DNA from: Pseudomonadota bacterium
GTDB lineage: Bacteria; Desulfobacterota; Binatia; Binatales; Binataceae
Direction: 5' to 3'
Assembly: GCA_021325025.1 (NCBI GenBank)
Contig: JAJPHZ010000016.1
Span: forward strand, 186,001-250,000
Length of the DNA stretch: 64,000 nt
The stretch's first letter is position 1. Every line of letters starts with the position of its first letter. This document shows positions 8,954 through 17,041 of this stretch, piece by piece. The notes under the pieces are model-generated. The model saw only the letters and a program-made list of their open reading frames with translations, had not been told where the DNA came from and searched no databases. A program made the position numbers and the translations under genes.

Positions 8954-11900
8954 TCACTGAAGGGTGAACGCGCTGCCCGAGCTCGTGTAGGGGAGAAACG
9001 GCGGGTTGAGGACCTGGACATAAGCAGGGCCGGGGACGGCGCCGGCCGGTTCAGTGAACGTAAGACGCGTTGCGTCGACCAGCGTCAGCGGAATTTTCGC
9101 GGTGCCGGCAACGCCGCCCAGGTTGACGACGGCGCCGCCTTGCATGTTGAAAAGGTTAATCACGCTTTGCGTGGAGAACCCGTTTCCGTCCACCGTGATC
9201 GTGCTCCCGGCCTGGGTCACCATCGTCACCGATACCTTCGCTCCGATCGGGACCGAGACCGCGTTGCTCTTGTGGCTGTAAGTCTTCATCGTCCCGGCAT
9301 TGCTTATCACGAACGACCCCGGCCCGGTTGCCGGCGCGAAATTTCCACTTGAAGGCAGCGGGAATTCGAGCAGCGTCGGGCTCAGGCCGGGATTGCCCGG
9401 GTTAAGGAAGAAGGCGCCCACCTTGCCGCCCTTGCAGTCGCAAAACAGATCGATCGCCACGCCGTTGGCAACGTCGAAGCCGTTGCCGCCCAGTTGCACT
9501 TCGGTGCCCTGCTTGACCACCGTTTCCACGTTGTTGGCCGCGTAGCCGGGGTCGGCGCTGGTCGCGGCCAGCGGCACGCCGTTGATGCTGGTCAGGCTCG
9601 GAAGTCCTGCGGCCGCGGAACCCTGCAGCAGTGCGGGTGCGGGTGTCGAGGTGGCGAAGTTCTGGTCGGTGTTGACCACCTGCACTGCGCAGAAGCCCTG
9701 CCCCAGCGGCACGGAGACCGGCAGCGCAACCGTAAGCCGGGTCGGCAGGCTGCGCGTCACAGGTATCAACGGACCCGCGTTGATCGGACCCTCGGCGGTC
9801 GCGACGAAGAAGTTGACCTTGGAACCGGCTGTAAAGTTGGCACCCGAAATTGTGAAGTTGGTGCCGACCAGGATCACCGGCGGAGACAGGCTCGTGATGA
9901 CCGGCGGCATCGCGGTGGGCGCCGCCGATGGTGTGGGAGTCGGCGCAGGGGTAGCCGTCGCAGTCGGCGTCGCAGTGGGCCAGGGTCTATTGAATTCGAG
10001 CACCCGGTTGTTACATGAATCCGCCACGTAGAGGTTGTTGCTCGAATCCAAAGCCGCTCCCGTGCCGTCGCATACGCCGGCAGCCTCGGGCTGCGTCGAA
10101 AGCATCTGCTGCGCGATGAGGAGCATTGACGGCTCGGCGCTGAAAAGCGGCGCGTTGAAAACGACCACGGCTCCGGCCGCAGCGTACAGGTTACCGGGCG
10201 CATCGAAACCAAGGCCCGACGCCGCGATGTTGGCCAAAATCAGGTCGGCGACCTTGTCGGTGGCCAAGGGGTTGAGATAGCCCAGAATCCGCGCGTTGGC
10301 GCCGTCGGCGATAAACACAGTGCCCGCCGCGTTGACTGCCACCGCCTGCGGGCGGCATAGCCCGGCGGGCCCCGGGGTGCATCCGGTCGGCCTGCAGGTC
10401 TGGTCGAAGTTGCAGATGGCGGTGCTAAAGTCGTTGGCCTGCCCAAAGACCGCATCCGCGCTGGTGTTGTTCAAGGTTACCGGTGCGCTGTACTCAAGCA
10501 CCCGGTTGTTCCCGCTGTCAGCGACGTAGAGGTTGCCCGCAGGATCGGTAGCCACTCCTGAAGGACCGGACAAGCTGTCGGCGGAGACTCCACCACGGTT
10601 GGGTATCCGGCTGGTGAAGCTGCCGTGCTGGCCGAATACCAAATGGGCCGCGAGATTGAAAACCTTGCCGCTGCTGAAGGGTTGGTCATACTCCAGGACC
10701 CGATAATTGGAAGCGTCGGCGACATAGAGATTGCCCTGCGCATCGACCGCGACACCTTGCGGGTCGCACAACGTGCTGGCCGTGGGGTTGGCGATGCCGG
10801 CGCTGCTCGCGGCGGTCTGATTGCAGTCGCCGGAGAGAAAATCCGGCTGGCCGATCACCAGGTCGGCGGAAGCGCCGTTGACAAAACCCGGCACACTGTT
10901 CCATCCCAGCACCCGGTTGTTGCGGCTATCGGCGACGTACAGGCGGTTGGGCACCGCGCTGGTGTCGATCGCAAGCGCGGAGGGAGCATAAAGGCCGCGC
11001 TGGTTGATAAGGTTGACGCCGTCGCGGTTGAAGCCGAGTTGACCCAAAACCACGTCCGCGGTGGTCTCGGGCGGATTGCTTGCCAGCGGGTCGTTGAACT
11101 TCAGCACCCGGTTGTTGACGGAATCCGCCACATAAAGATTGTTCGACATGTCCACCGCCGCGCCGGTTGGACCGCAAAGACTGGCCGCGCTTAGCCCCCC
11201 GTTGTTGCATCCGGCGGAGGTCAGGTCGGGCTGGCCAAACACGCCGTCCGCGGTCGTTTGGCCGCTGCCAACCGGGTTGTTGAATTCCAGCACCCGCGCG
11301 AAGCTGGAATCCGGGATGTAGAGGTTACCGCGGCTGTCGACCGCGAGCGCCTCGGCTGTGCAAAACGTGGCGGCGCCGGGAGCCGCCGTGCAGTGGTTGG
11401 TATTGGAAGTAAAACTGTTGCCCTGGCCGAAGACCAAATCGGCGACCGTATCGGTGGCAAGCGGAGTGTCGTATTCCAGCACGCGGAAATTGCCCCGGTC
11501 GTTGACGTACAGGTTGCCGGCCTGATCGCTCGCCAGATAGGAGGGATGGCACAGGCTGGCCGCGCTGACGCCGCCGTTGTTGCAGAGCCCCGAATCGAAC
11601 TTGCCCCCTTGGCCGAAAACCGCGTCGGCATGCGTGTTGGCAGCCGACGGAGCGTCATACTCCAGGACCCGCGAATTGCCGGTGTCCGAAACATAGACAT
11701 GCCCGGCTCCATCAACCGTCACTCCGCCGGGCTGACACAGGGTCGCGTCGGTGATGCTGCCACCGAGATTACAGGCGCTGGAGGTAAAGCTGCCGCCCTG
11801 ACCGAATACCATGTCGGGCACGGTATCGGTGGTGAAGGGACTATCGTATTCAAGCACCCGGTTGTTGCCCGAATCCGCAATATAAAGGTTGCCTGCGGGG

Positions 11901-12331
11901 TCAACCGCGAGCGCGGCTGGAATACAGAGCGTCTGCCCGGTTACCGCTGCGTTATTACATTGAAACAACGAGGTGAGGAAATCCGGCTGGCCGAGCACCA
12001 CCCCGGCAGGCGCGCCGTTGGTCAGTGCGTCGACGCTATGCCAGCCCAGCACGCGATGGTTGCCGGCGTCGGCGATGTAAATCCGGTTGGGAACGACGCT
12101 GCGATCAATCGCGACCGCGCCTGGTGCGGCAAGACCGGCAGCGGTGAGAATGTTTGCGCCGTTGTGGGTGAAATCGAGCTGACCGAGCACACGATTGGCA
12201 TCCGGAGCACCGGCCGCGCCGCTCGGCAAGTCTTTGCCCTGAGTTAACAGCAGGAGCAGAGCAGCGATACCAACATAGCTTGGCGTTCGTCTGGTTAGTG
12301 ATGCCCACCGGGCGTTTTGAACTGGGGCCAC
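8954..12331 (-). CDS. Large secreted NHL-repeat protein with C-terminal IPT/TIG-like domains
   Basis: The frame is open to 12403, but the GTG at 12331 places a basic stretch and a hydrophobic signal segment ('YVGIAALLLLLTQG') at the N-terminus, giving about 1125 residues. The body has about eleven copies of a 60-75 residue unit containing 'GNLYVADSxNNRVLEY' and 'VFGQ', the signature of NHL beta-propeller blades. Most units also carry a spaced Cys pair (for example CNNGG...SLC) that could form a disulfide. A Pro/Thr-rich linker follows ('PTATPTATATPAPTPTP', coding near 9910-9985). The C-terminal ~330 residues look like three Ig-like IPT/TIG domains ('ITSLSPPVILVGTNFTISG'). An extracellular scaffold or binding role is likely; no catalytic motif is seen. 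Confidence 0.85.
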   Translation of the reverse strand: MAPVQNARWASLTRRTPSYVGIAALLLLLTQGKDLPSGAAGAPDANRVLGQLDFTHNGANILTAAGLAAPGAVAIDRSVVPNRIYIADAGNHRVLGWHSVDALTNGAPAGVVLGQPDFLTSLFQCNNAAVTGQTLCIPAALAVDPAGNLYIADSGNNRVLEYDSPFTTDTVPDMVFGQGGSFTSSACNLGGSITDATLCQPGGVTVDGAGHVYVSDTGNSRVLEYDAPSAANTHADAVFGQGGKFDSGLCNNGGVSAASLCHPSYLASDQAGNLYVNDRGNFRVLEYDTPLATDTVADLVFGQGNSFTSNTNHCTAAPGAATFCTAEALAVDSRGNLYIPDSSFARVLEFNNPVGSGQTTADGVFGQPDLTSAGCNNGGLSAASLCGPTGAAVDMSNNLYVADSVNNRVLKFNDPLASNPPETTADVVLGQLGFNRDGVNLINQRGLYAPSALAIDTSAVPNRLYVADSRNNRVLGWNSVPGFVNGASADLVIGQPDFLSGDCNQTAASSAGIANPTASTLCDPQGVAVDAQGNLYVADASNYRVLEYDQPFSSGKVFNLAAHLVFGQHGSFTSRIPNRGGVSADSLSGPSGVATDPAGNLYVADSGNNRVLEYSAPVTLNNTSADAVFGQANDFSTAICNFDQTCRPTGCTPGPAGLCRPQAVAVNAAGTVFIADGANARILGYLNPLATDKVADLILANIAASGLGFDAPGNLYAAAGAVVVFNAPLFSAEPSMLLIAQQMLSTQPEAAGVCDGTGAALDSSNNLYVADSCNNRVLEFNRPWPTATPTATATPAPTPTPSAAPTAMPPVITSLSPPVILVGTNFTISGANFTAGSKVNFFVATAEGPINAGPLIPVTRSLPTRLTVALPVSVPLGQGFCAVQVVNTDQNFATSTPAPALLQGSAAAGLPSLTSINGVPLAATSADPGYAANNVETVVKQGTEVQLGGNGFDVANGVAIDLFCDCKGGKVGAFFLNPGNPGLSPTLLEFPLPSSGNFAPATGPGSFVISNAGTMKTYSHKSNAVSVPIGAKVSVTMVTQAGSTITVDGNGFSTQSVINLFNMQGGAVVNLGGVAGTAKIPLTLVDATRLTFTEPAGAVPGPAYVQVLNPPFLPYTSSGSAFTLQ

Positions 12332-12551
12332 GGCCGACCTGTACAAAAATGTACGCGGCTGCCTTTTGTAGGTAAGCAAGATGCAAAGACAGCTAAAGCC
12401 CAATCTATCAAAGCACCGGTGAAATTAGAAATCGGGGTTATGAAGCCGCTTTCACAGTGTGGTTTGTTCAGTGCGGCCTGAGGCAACGGCAGTAGAAAGC
12501 TGCTATCTTTGGCGCTTGCCGACGTATAAAGCGCGCTATAACATACGTCGA

Positions 12552-12715
12552 ATGAAGATCGCCGCAAGCCTCAAGCTGTCGCGCCTGGCCGCCGTCTTGC
12601 TCGCGGCCCTCGGACCCTTGCTGTACGGTTACGGGCCGCGTCCGCGCCCTTCGCCGGCTACATCAAGTATGTTCGCTACCGCGTTCACTACGAGGTCAAC
12701 GCCGACGGCACACAC
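12552..12715 (+). pseudogene. Signal-peptide segment out of frame with the DUF3857-like body
   Basis: An ATG at 12552 starts 'MKIAASLKLSRLAAVLLAAL', a convincing signal peptide, in one frame. Without a stop codon, coding quality moves to the -1 frame somewhere between about 12610 and 12650. In that frame, codons from 12650 read 'FAGYIKYVRYRVHYEV', the expected first strand of the downstream domain. A single missing base (or two extra) would join them. It could be a sequencing error, an assembly error or a real inactivating mutation. A TATAAC box at 12537-12542 with TTGCCG at 12516-12521 is a possible promoter. Confidence 0.6.
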
Positions 12716-13738
12716 GTGGAGACTTGGGAGGTCGCAATCAAGGTTCTGGCGGAGCAGGGGGTTTCGGAAGCTAATCGTGCTTATATCAGCTACAGCGACC
12801 GTCTGCAGAGCGTGAAAATCCTGCACGCCTATACGCTCAAACACGACGGCACCCGGTTTGACGTCCCGCCTGCCAATTTTCAGGAAGAGGTCAACAAGGG
12901 CAGGGGCAAGGCGGCGCCGATGTTCTCCGACCTCAAGACCATCACGGTCGCGTTTCCCGAAGTATCGGTCGGCGCCACGGTCGCGATGGTCTACACGCGC
13001 ACGCAACGGGAAGCGACCTTTCCGGGTAACTTCTCCTGCCTTCGGTCGTTCTCCAAGTTCATGACCTACGATGACGCGCAGGTCAGCATCAGCGCGCCCG
13101 ACTCGCTCAAGCTGCAGGTCGAAGCGCGAGGCGTCAAGGGCGGCGAGACGCCAAGCGCCAAGGGCCGGCGCAACTGGCTGTGGACCTATCACAGCGACCG
13201 GATTGCCACGCCCGAGCCGGGTTCGGTATCCGCGCTGGACTACGGTCCGCTGATCGTGGCCTCGACCTTCAAGGACTATGGCGCGGTGGCGGCCGCCTAC
13301 GATGCGCGCGCCAGGGCCAACGCCGTACCCGACGAGAGCATCAGAATGCCGACCGCCGGGGTCACCCGCAATGCGGCGGCCTGTTCGCGCGGCGTCTGCG
13401 AGTTGGCTGGCGCCAACACCATCGCGGCTCTGGTTGCCGGTGCCAACGGCCCGGTGCGCACCGTCGATTTCACTATGGGCGCATACGCCAGGGAGAGTTT
13501 TACCTTTCACCTGCCCGACAACGTGCAGGTGATGGCGATGCCCTCCGACGTCCAGCTCAAGGGCAAGGACGCAACCTACAGCGCCGGGTATCAGCACCGC
13601 GGCAACACGGTGACCGTGGTGCGCGAACTCGACGACATGACGCCGGGCAATGTTTGCACGCCGCAGGTCGATACCGCCTTCAGACCATTTGCGCTGGGCG
13701 TCATGAAGGACCTGCGCGCGCAGATCCTCTACAAGTGA
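12716..13738 (+). CDS. DUF3857-type exported protein, apparent frameshift at its N-terminus
   Basis: 340 residues from a GTG that is probably internal: conserved-looking sequence continues in frame back to about 12650 ('YVRYRVHYEV'), and a signal peptide sits in another frame at 12552. The N-terminal part resembles DUF3857 ('VETWEVAIKVLAEQG', 'ILHAYTLKHDGTRFDV', 'FPEVSVGATVAM'), usually found before a transglutaminase-like domain in bacterial envelope proteins. Here no transglutaminase domain follows. The second half ('PVRTVDFTMGAYARESFTF') looks like another beta domain, and the protein ends after 'LRAQILYK'. The gene stands alone, convergent with an SDR gene, with a strong hairpin between them. 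Function unknown. Confidence 0.7.
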   Translation: METWEVAIKVLAEQGVSEANRAYISYSDRLQSVKILHAYTLKHDGTRFDVPPANFQEEVNKGRGKAAPMFSDLKTITVAFPEVSVGATVAMVYTRTQREATFPGNFSCLRSFSKFMTYDDAQVSISAPDSLKLQVEARGVKGGETPSAKGRRNWLWTYHSDRIATPEPGSVSALDYGPLIVASTFKDYGAVAAAYDARARANAVPDESIRMPTAGVTRNAAACSRGVCELAGANTIAALVAGANGPVRTVDFTMGAYARESFTFHLPDNVQVMAMPSDVQLKGKDATYSAGYQHRGNTVTVVRELDDMTPGNVCTPQVDTAFRPFALGVMKDLRAQILYK

Positions 13739-13754
13739 CCTGAAGTTGGGGTTG

Positions 13755-13773
13755 CCCGCTCTGGCAGAGCGGG
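13755..13773. terminator. Strong hairpin between convergent genes
   Basis: CCCGCTC at 13755-13761 pairs with GAGCGGG at 13767-13773 around a TGGCA loop and is followed by AATTTC. It lies between the stops of the DUF3857-like gene (+) and the SDR gene (-), so it could end transcription from either side. Confidence 0.6.
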
Positions 13774-13806
13774 AATTTCACCGCCCGTCAACTCCGCGGG
13801 GCGGCC

Positions 13807-14589
13807 CTACACCTTGAAGCCGCCGTCGACGAATACCACCTGACCGGTGATTGCACTGCCCGCATTCGAGCACAGCAGCACCGCCATCGGGCCCAGCTCG
13901 TCGGGCTCGATAATGCGCCGCTGGATACTCTGGCCGCAGGCGAACTGCCGCGCGCCCTCGGCCGTCGTGTTCATCCCCTTGGCCATCCTCTCCCAGTCCA
14001 CCATCGCGGTGTTCGTCCATCCGGGATTGATGACATTGACGTTGATGCCGTAGCGGGCGACTCCGTACGCCAGCGAGCGCGTGTAGCCGATCAGTCCGTG
14101 CTTGGCCGCGGTGTAGGCGAGGATCGCACCGCCGCGGTGGGCGGAACCCGACCCGGTGTTCAAAATCCTGCCCCAGTTGTTTTTAATCATGTAGGGCAGC
14201 GCGGTGCGGGTGACGTAAAACACCTGGGTGAGGTTGAAGAACAGGCAGTCTTCGAAGGTCTGCGGATCGTAAGTGACGGGGTCGATCTGTGCCCCCTCAC
14301 CGATATTGCCGCCGGCGTTGTTGACCAGGATGTCGAGGCCGCCCAGTTGTTCGGCCGCCTGCCGGACGCGCTCCTCGATATGATCGCGCCGGGTCAGGTC
14401 GATTGGGATCGCGAACGCGCGGCGCCCCAGCGCGCGAATCTCGCCGGCCACCGCTTCCAGTTGCGGCACCGTTCGCGCCGCCACCGCAACGTCGGCGCCG
14501 GCGCGCGCCAGCGCCAATGCAATCGAACGCCCGATCCCGCGTCCCCCGCCTGTCACCAGCGCATGCTTGCCCGCCAGCAGTTGTTCCAT
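13807..14589 (-). CDS. Short-chain dehydrogenase/reductase (3-oxoacyl-ACP reductase-like)
   Basis: 260 residues, a classical SDR. The NAD(P) loop 'TGGGRGIGRS' starts near residue 13, 'NNAGG' is at about 90, and the catalytic Ser, Tyr and Lys appear in 'NTGSGSAHRGG' and 'YTAAKHG'. The end 'GSAITGQVVFVDGGFKV' is typical. An Arg in 'AVAART' at the end of the second strand suggests NADP(H) preference. The substrate is unknown: the class includes FabG-like reductases and many alcohol or sugar dehydrogenases. It is 10 bp downstream of coaE on the same strand and probably co-transcribed. Confidence 0.9.
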   Translation of the reverse strand: MEQLLAGKHALVTGGGRGIGRSIALALARAGADVAVAARTVPQLEAVAGEIRALGRRAFAIPIDLTRRDHIEERVRQAAEQLGGLDILVNNAGGNIGEGAQIDPVTYDPQTFEDCLFFNLTQVFYVTRTALPYMIKNNWGRILNTGSGSAHRGGAILAYTAAKHGLIGYTRSLAYGVARYGINVNVINPGWTNTAMVDWERMAKGMNTTAEGARQFACGQSIQRRIIEPDELGPMAVLLCSNAGSAITGQVVFVDGGFKV

Positions 14590-14599
14590 CGCTCTCGCC

Positions 14600-15208
14600 T
14601 CACTTCCGGTTGCGGACGAGCAGTTCGTCCCACAATTTTTCCACCTTCGCGCGCAGCTCCTCGAGCGTGCCGCTGTTGTCGATCACGATCGTGGCATGCT
14701 TGCGGCGCTCCTCGTCGGACAGTTGCGCCTTGATGCGCGCTTCGGTCTGTTCGGGCTTCAGTCCACGCTCCGCCTCGACGCGCTGGACGACTTTTTCGCG
14801 CGGTGCCACCACCAGCCAGATTTCGTCGAACAGCGGCTGCCAGTGCGCTTCGATCAGAATCGCGGCCTCGATCACGATTGGCGCGGTGACGCCGCGGGCG
14901 CGCATCTCGGCCACCATCTGGCGCATCCGCTCGAACATGCGCGGATGCACGATCGCTTCCAGACGCTTGAGTTGCGCGGGATCGGCAAACACGATCGGCC
15001 CCAGCTTCTTGCGATCGATGGTGCCGTCGGGCGCAACGATTCCCTGGCCGAATGCGGCGATTACATCGTGATACGCTGGGGTGCCCGGCAGGTAGATTTC
15101 ATGCCCCACCTTGTCGGCGTCGAAGCTGGGCGCGCCCAAGCCGGCCAGTATCTTTGCCACCGTGCTTTTTCCCGAACCGATTCCACCGGTCAATCCTATG
15201 GTCAGCAT
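14600..15208 (-). CDS. coaE: Dephospho-CoA kinase
   Basis: 202 residues, the usual CoaE length. It catalyses the last step of coenzyme A synthesis, phosphorylating the 3'-hydroxyl of dephospho-CoA with ATP. The start 'MLTIGLTGGIGSGKST' contains the P-loop (GGIGSGKS). Next comes 'DADKVGHEIY' with the conserved acidic residue, then 'LEAIVHPRMFERM', 'VIEAAILIEAHW' and 'LVVAPREKVVQRV', all diagnostic of the family. It lies 21 bp downstream of an ABC exporter gene and 10 bp upstream of the SDR gene, so it is probably part of the same transcript, although the functional link is not obvious. Confidence 0.96.
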   Translation of the reverse strand: MLTIGLTGGIGSGKSTVAKILAGLGAPSFDADKVGHEIYLPGTPAYHDVIAAFGQGIVAPDGTIDRKKLGPIVFADPAQLKRLEAIVHPRMFERMRQMVAEMRARGVTAPIVIEAAILIEAHWQPLFDEIWLVVAPREKVVQRVEAERGLKPEQTEARIKAQLSDEERRKHATIVIDNSGTLEELRAKVEKLWDELLVRNRK

Positions 15209-15229
15209 GTTTTCAGTTCCTGTCCCGGT

Positions 15230-17041
15230 TCAACCCGCCTGGAATTTTTGCGTTCTTGCCGCTTCGCCTGCGGACTGCTGCGCTTGCGACTGCAGGCTGT
15301 ATAGATAGCTGAAAAAACCGCCCGCCTTGACCAATTCGCCAAACGGTCCCTGCTCCTCGATCCGCCCGTCGCGCAGCACCAAGATGCGCGTGGCGTTTTG
15401 AATCGTGGCCAGACGATGCGCAATCACCAGTGTGGTGCGCCCGCGCATCACCTCCTGCACCGCAGCCATCACCAGCGATTCGGTCTCGGCGTCCAGCGCA
15501 CTGGTGGGCTCGTCCATGATCAGGATCGGCGCGTTCTTGATCAGCGCCCGCGCAATCGTAACGCGCTGCGCCTCGCCCTGGGAGAGCTGATGCCCGCCCG
15601 CTCCGACCACCGTGTCGAGGCCCGCCGGGAGCTTGTCCAGCAGCGGCCCCAGGCGCGCCATCTGCGCCGCGCGTGCAATTTCCTCGCCGCTGGCCGAGGG
15701 TTTGCCCAGCGCGATGTTGGCGCGGATCGTGTCCGCCAGCACCATCGGCGGTTGCATGACGATCGAGATGTTTTCGCGCAGTGAGCGCAGCGTGAATTGT
15801 TCAACAGCGCAGCCGTCGATTTCGATCGCGCCGCTTTGCGGCTCGTAAAAGCGCGCCAGCAAACTGATCAGCGTGGTCTTGCCCGCGCCGGTGGGGCCCA
15901 CGATCGCAACCGTTTCGCCGGGGTCGGCCTTGAAGCTGATGTCCTTGAGCACGGGTTCGCCGGAATCGTAACCGAAGGTGACGGCGCGGAACTCGACCGC
16001 GCCGCGCAGGCGTCCGGCGGGGCGCGCGCCGGGCCGATCGCGGATTTCGGGCTCCAGCTCCAGCAGCTCCAGGCATCGGCGCATCCCCGCCACCGCGCTG
16101 TGCACCTGGCCGTAAGTTTGGAAGAGCTGGTTGATCGGCAGATAAAGCGAGGCCAGGTAGGTGACGAACACCACCAGGTCGCCGATGGTCAGGCGATGGG
16201 TCCCCACGTGCAGCGCGCCGATATAGATCACCATCGCCGTGCCGCCCGCGATCAGGATGTTGACCGCGCCGCTGTAAATGGTCTGGAACAGGTAAAGCCG
16301 CAAATTGGAGCTCAGGCTCTCGCTGCTCTTTTCGACGAACTCGCGATGCACCTCGGCCTCGCGCGTAAACGCCTGCACCACGTGGATCGCCGACAGCGCC
16401 CGATGCGCCACGTTGTAGAGGTCGCTCTCCTTCATCCGCGCGCCGGTGGCCAGCCGATCGATGCGGCTGCTGATCGATCCGATCAGCACCAGCAGCAGCG
16501 GCACCACCCCCAGCGCGACCAGCGTAAGCGTGGCGTCGATGCGCAGCATCATGAAGAACATCGCGCCCAACAGGATCAGCGAGGAGAGAATCGGGAACAT
16601 CCCGTTCATCGCGATGGTCTGGATGGAAAAGGTGTCGTAGTTGATGCGCATCATCAGGTCGCCCAGCTCGCGCCGGCGATGAAACGCAAGCGAAAGCCGC
16701 TGCAGATGCTCAAACAGGCGCGAGCGCAGGTCGTTGACCATCCGCTGGCCGATCGAAATCGTCAGATAGTTGTTGCTGACCTGTAAAACCGAAAGCGCCA
16801 GATAAAGGATAATCAGCCCCACGCACGAGGCGGCCAGCAGGGCTGCGGGCGTCAGGGTCTGCAGCCAGCTCAATTGCGGCTGGGCGCCGCCCAGCACGTC
16901 GTCGATCACGATTTTAAGCGGCCAGGGCTTGAGCACCTCCAACGCCGACAGCAGCACCACCTCGGCCACAGCCAGCGTCAGCCGCCCGGCGTGGCGGCGC
17001 ATCCGGGCCGCCACCTGCGCGTAGATGCGGGCGGTGCTCAT
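15230..17041 (-). CDS. ABC exporter, fused permease and ATPase (type IV/MsbA-like fold)
   Basis: 603 residues from the ATG at 17041; the frame is open further upstream but only as a shadow of the neighbouring gene. The N-terminal half has six membrane helices (about 18-300). The ATPase half contains Walker A 'GPTGAGKTT', signature 'LSQGEAQRV', Walker B 'ILIMDEPTSALD' and the H-loop 'VIAHRLAT'. The start overlaps the stop of the GH/GT2 gene as ATGA, so the two are translationally coupled. It therefore probably exports a glycan or glycolipid made by, or acted on by, that protein. It is a paralog of msbA at 43921-45705, but the context argues against lipid A as its substrate. Confidence 0.9.
   Translation of the reverse strand: MSTARIYAQVAARMRRHAGRLTLAVAEVVLLSALEVLKPWPLKIVIDDVLGGAQPQLSWLQTLTPAALLAASCVGLIILYLALSVLQVSNNYLTISIGQRMVNDLRSRLFEHLQRLSLAFHRRRELGDLMMRINYDTFSIQTIAMNGMFPILSSLILLGAMFFMMLRIDATLTLVALGVVPLLLVLIGSISSRIDRLATGARMKESDLYNVAHRALSAIHVVQAFTREAEVHREFVEKSSESLSSNLRLYLFQTIYSGAVNILIAGGTAMVIYIGALHVGTHRLTIGDLVVFVTYLASLYLPINQLFQTYGQVHSAVAGMRRCLELLELEPEIRDRPGARPAGRLRGAVEFRAVTFGYDSGEPVLKDISFKADPGETVAIVGPTGAGKTTLISLLARFYEPQSGAIEIDGCAVEQFTLRSLRENISIVMQPPMVLADTIRANIALGKPSASGEEIARAAQMARLGPLLDKLPAGLDTVVGAGGHQLSQGEAQRVTIARALIKNAPILIMDEPTSALDAETESLVMAAVQEVMRGRTTLVIAHRLATIQNATRILVLRDGRIEEQGPFGELVKAGGFFSYLYSLQSQAQQSAGEAARTQKFQAG

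Noticed and set aside
11258..12247. 329-codon plus-strand ORF inside the NHL-repeat gene
   Set aside because: It lies opposite repeated NHL blades, its own repeats mirror them, and it shows no domain of its own.
8954..12331. Regularly spaced DNA repeats as a possible CRISPR-like array
   Set aside because: The repeats are diverged protein-coding NHL units of uneven length, not identical direct repeats with spacers.
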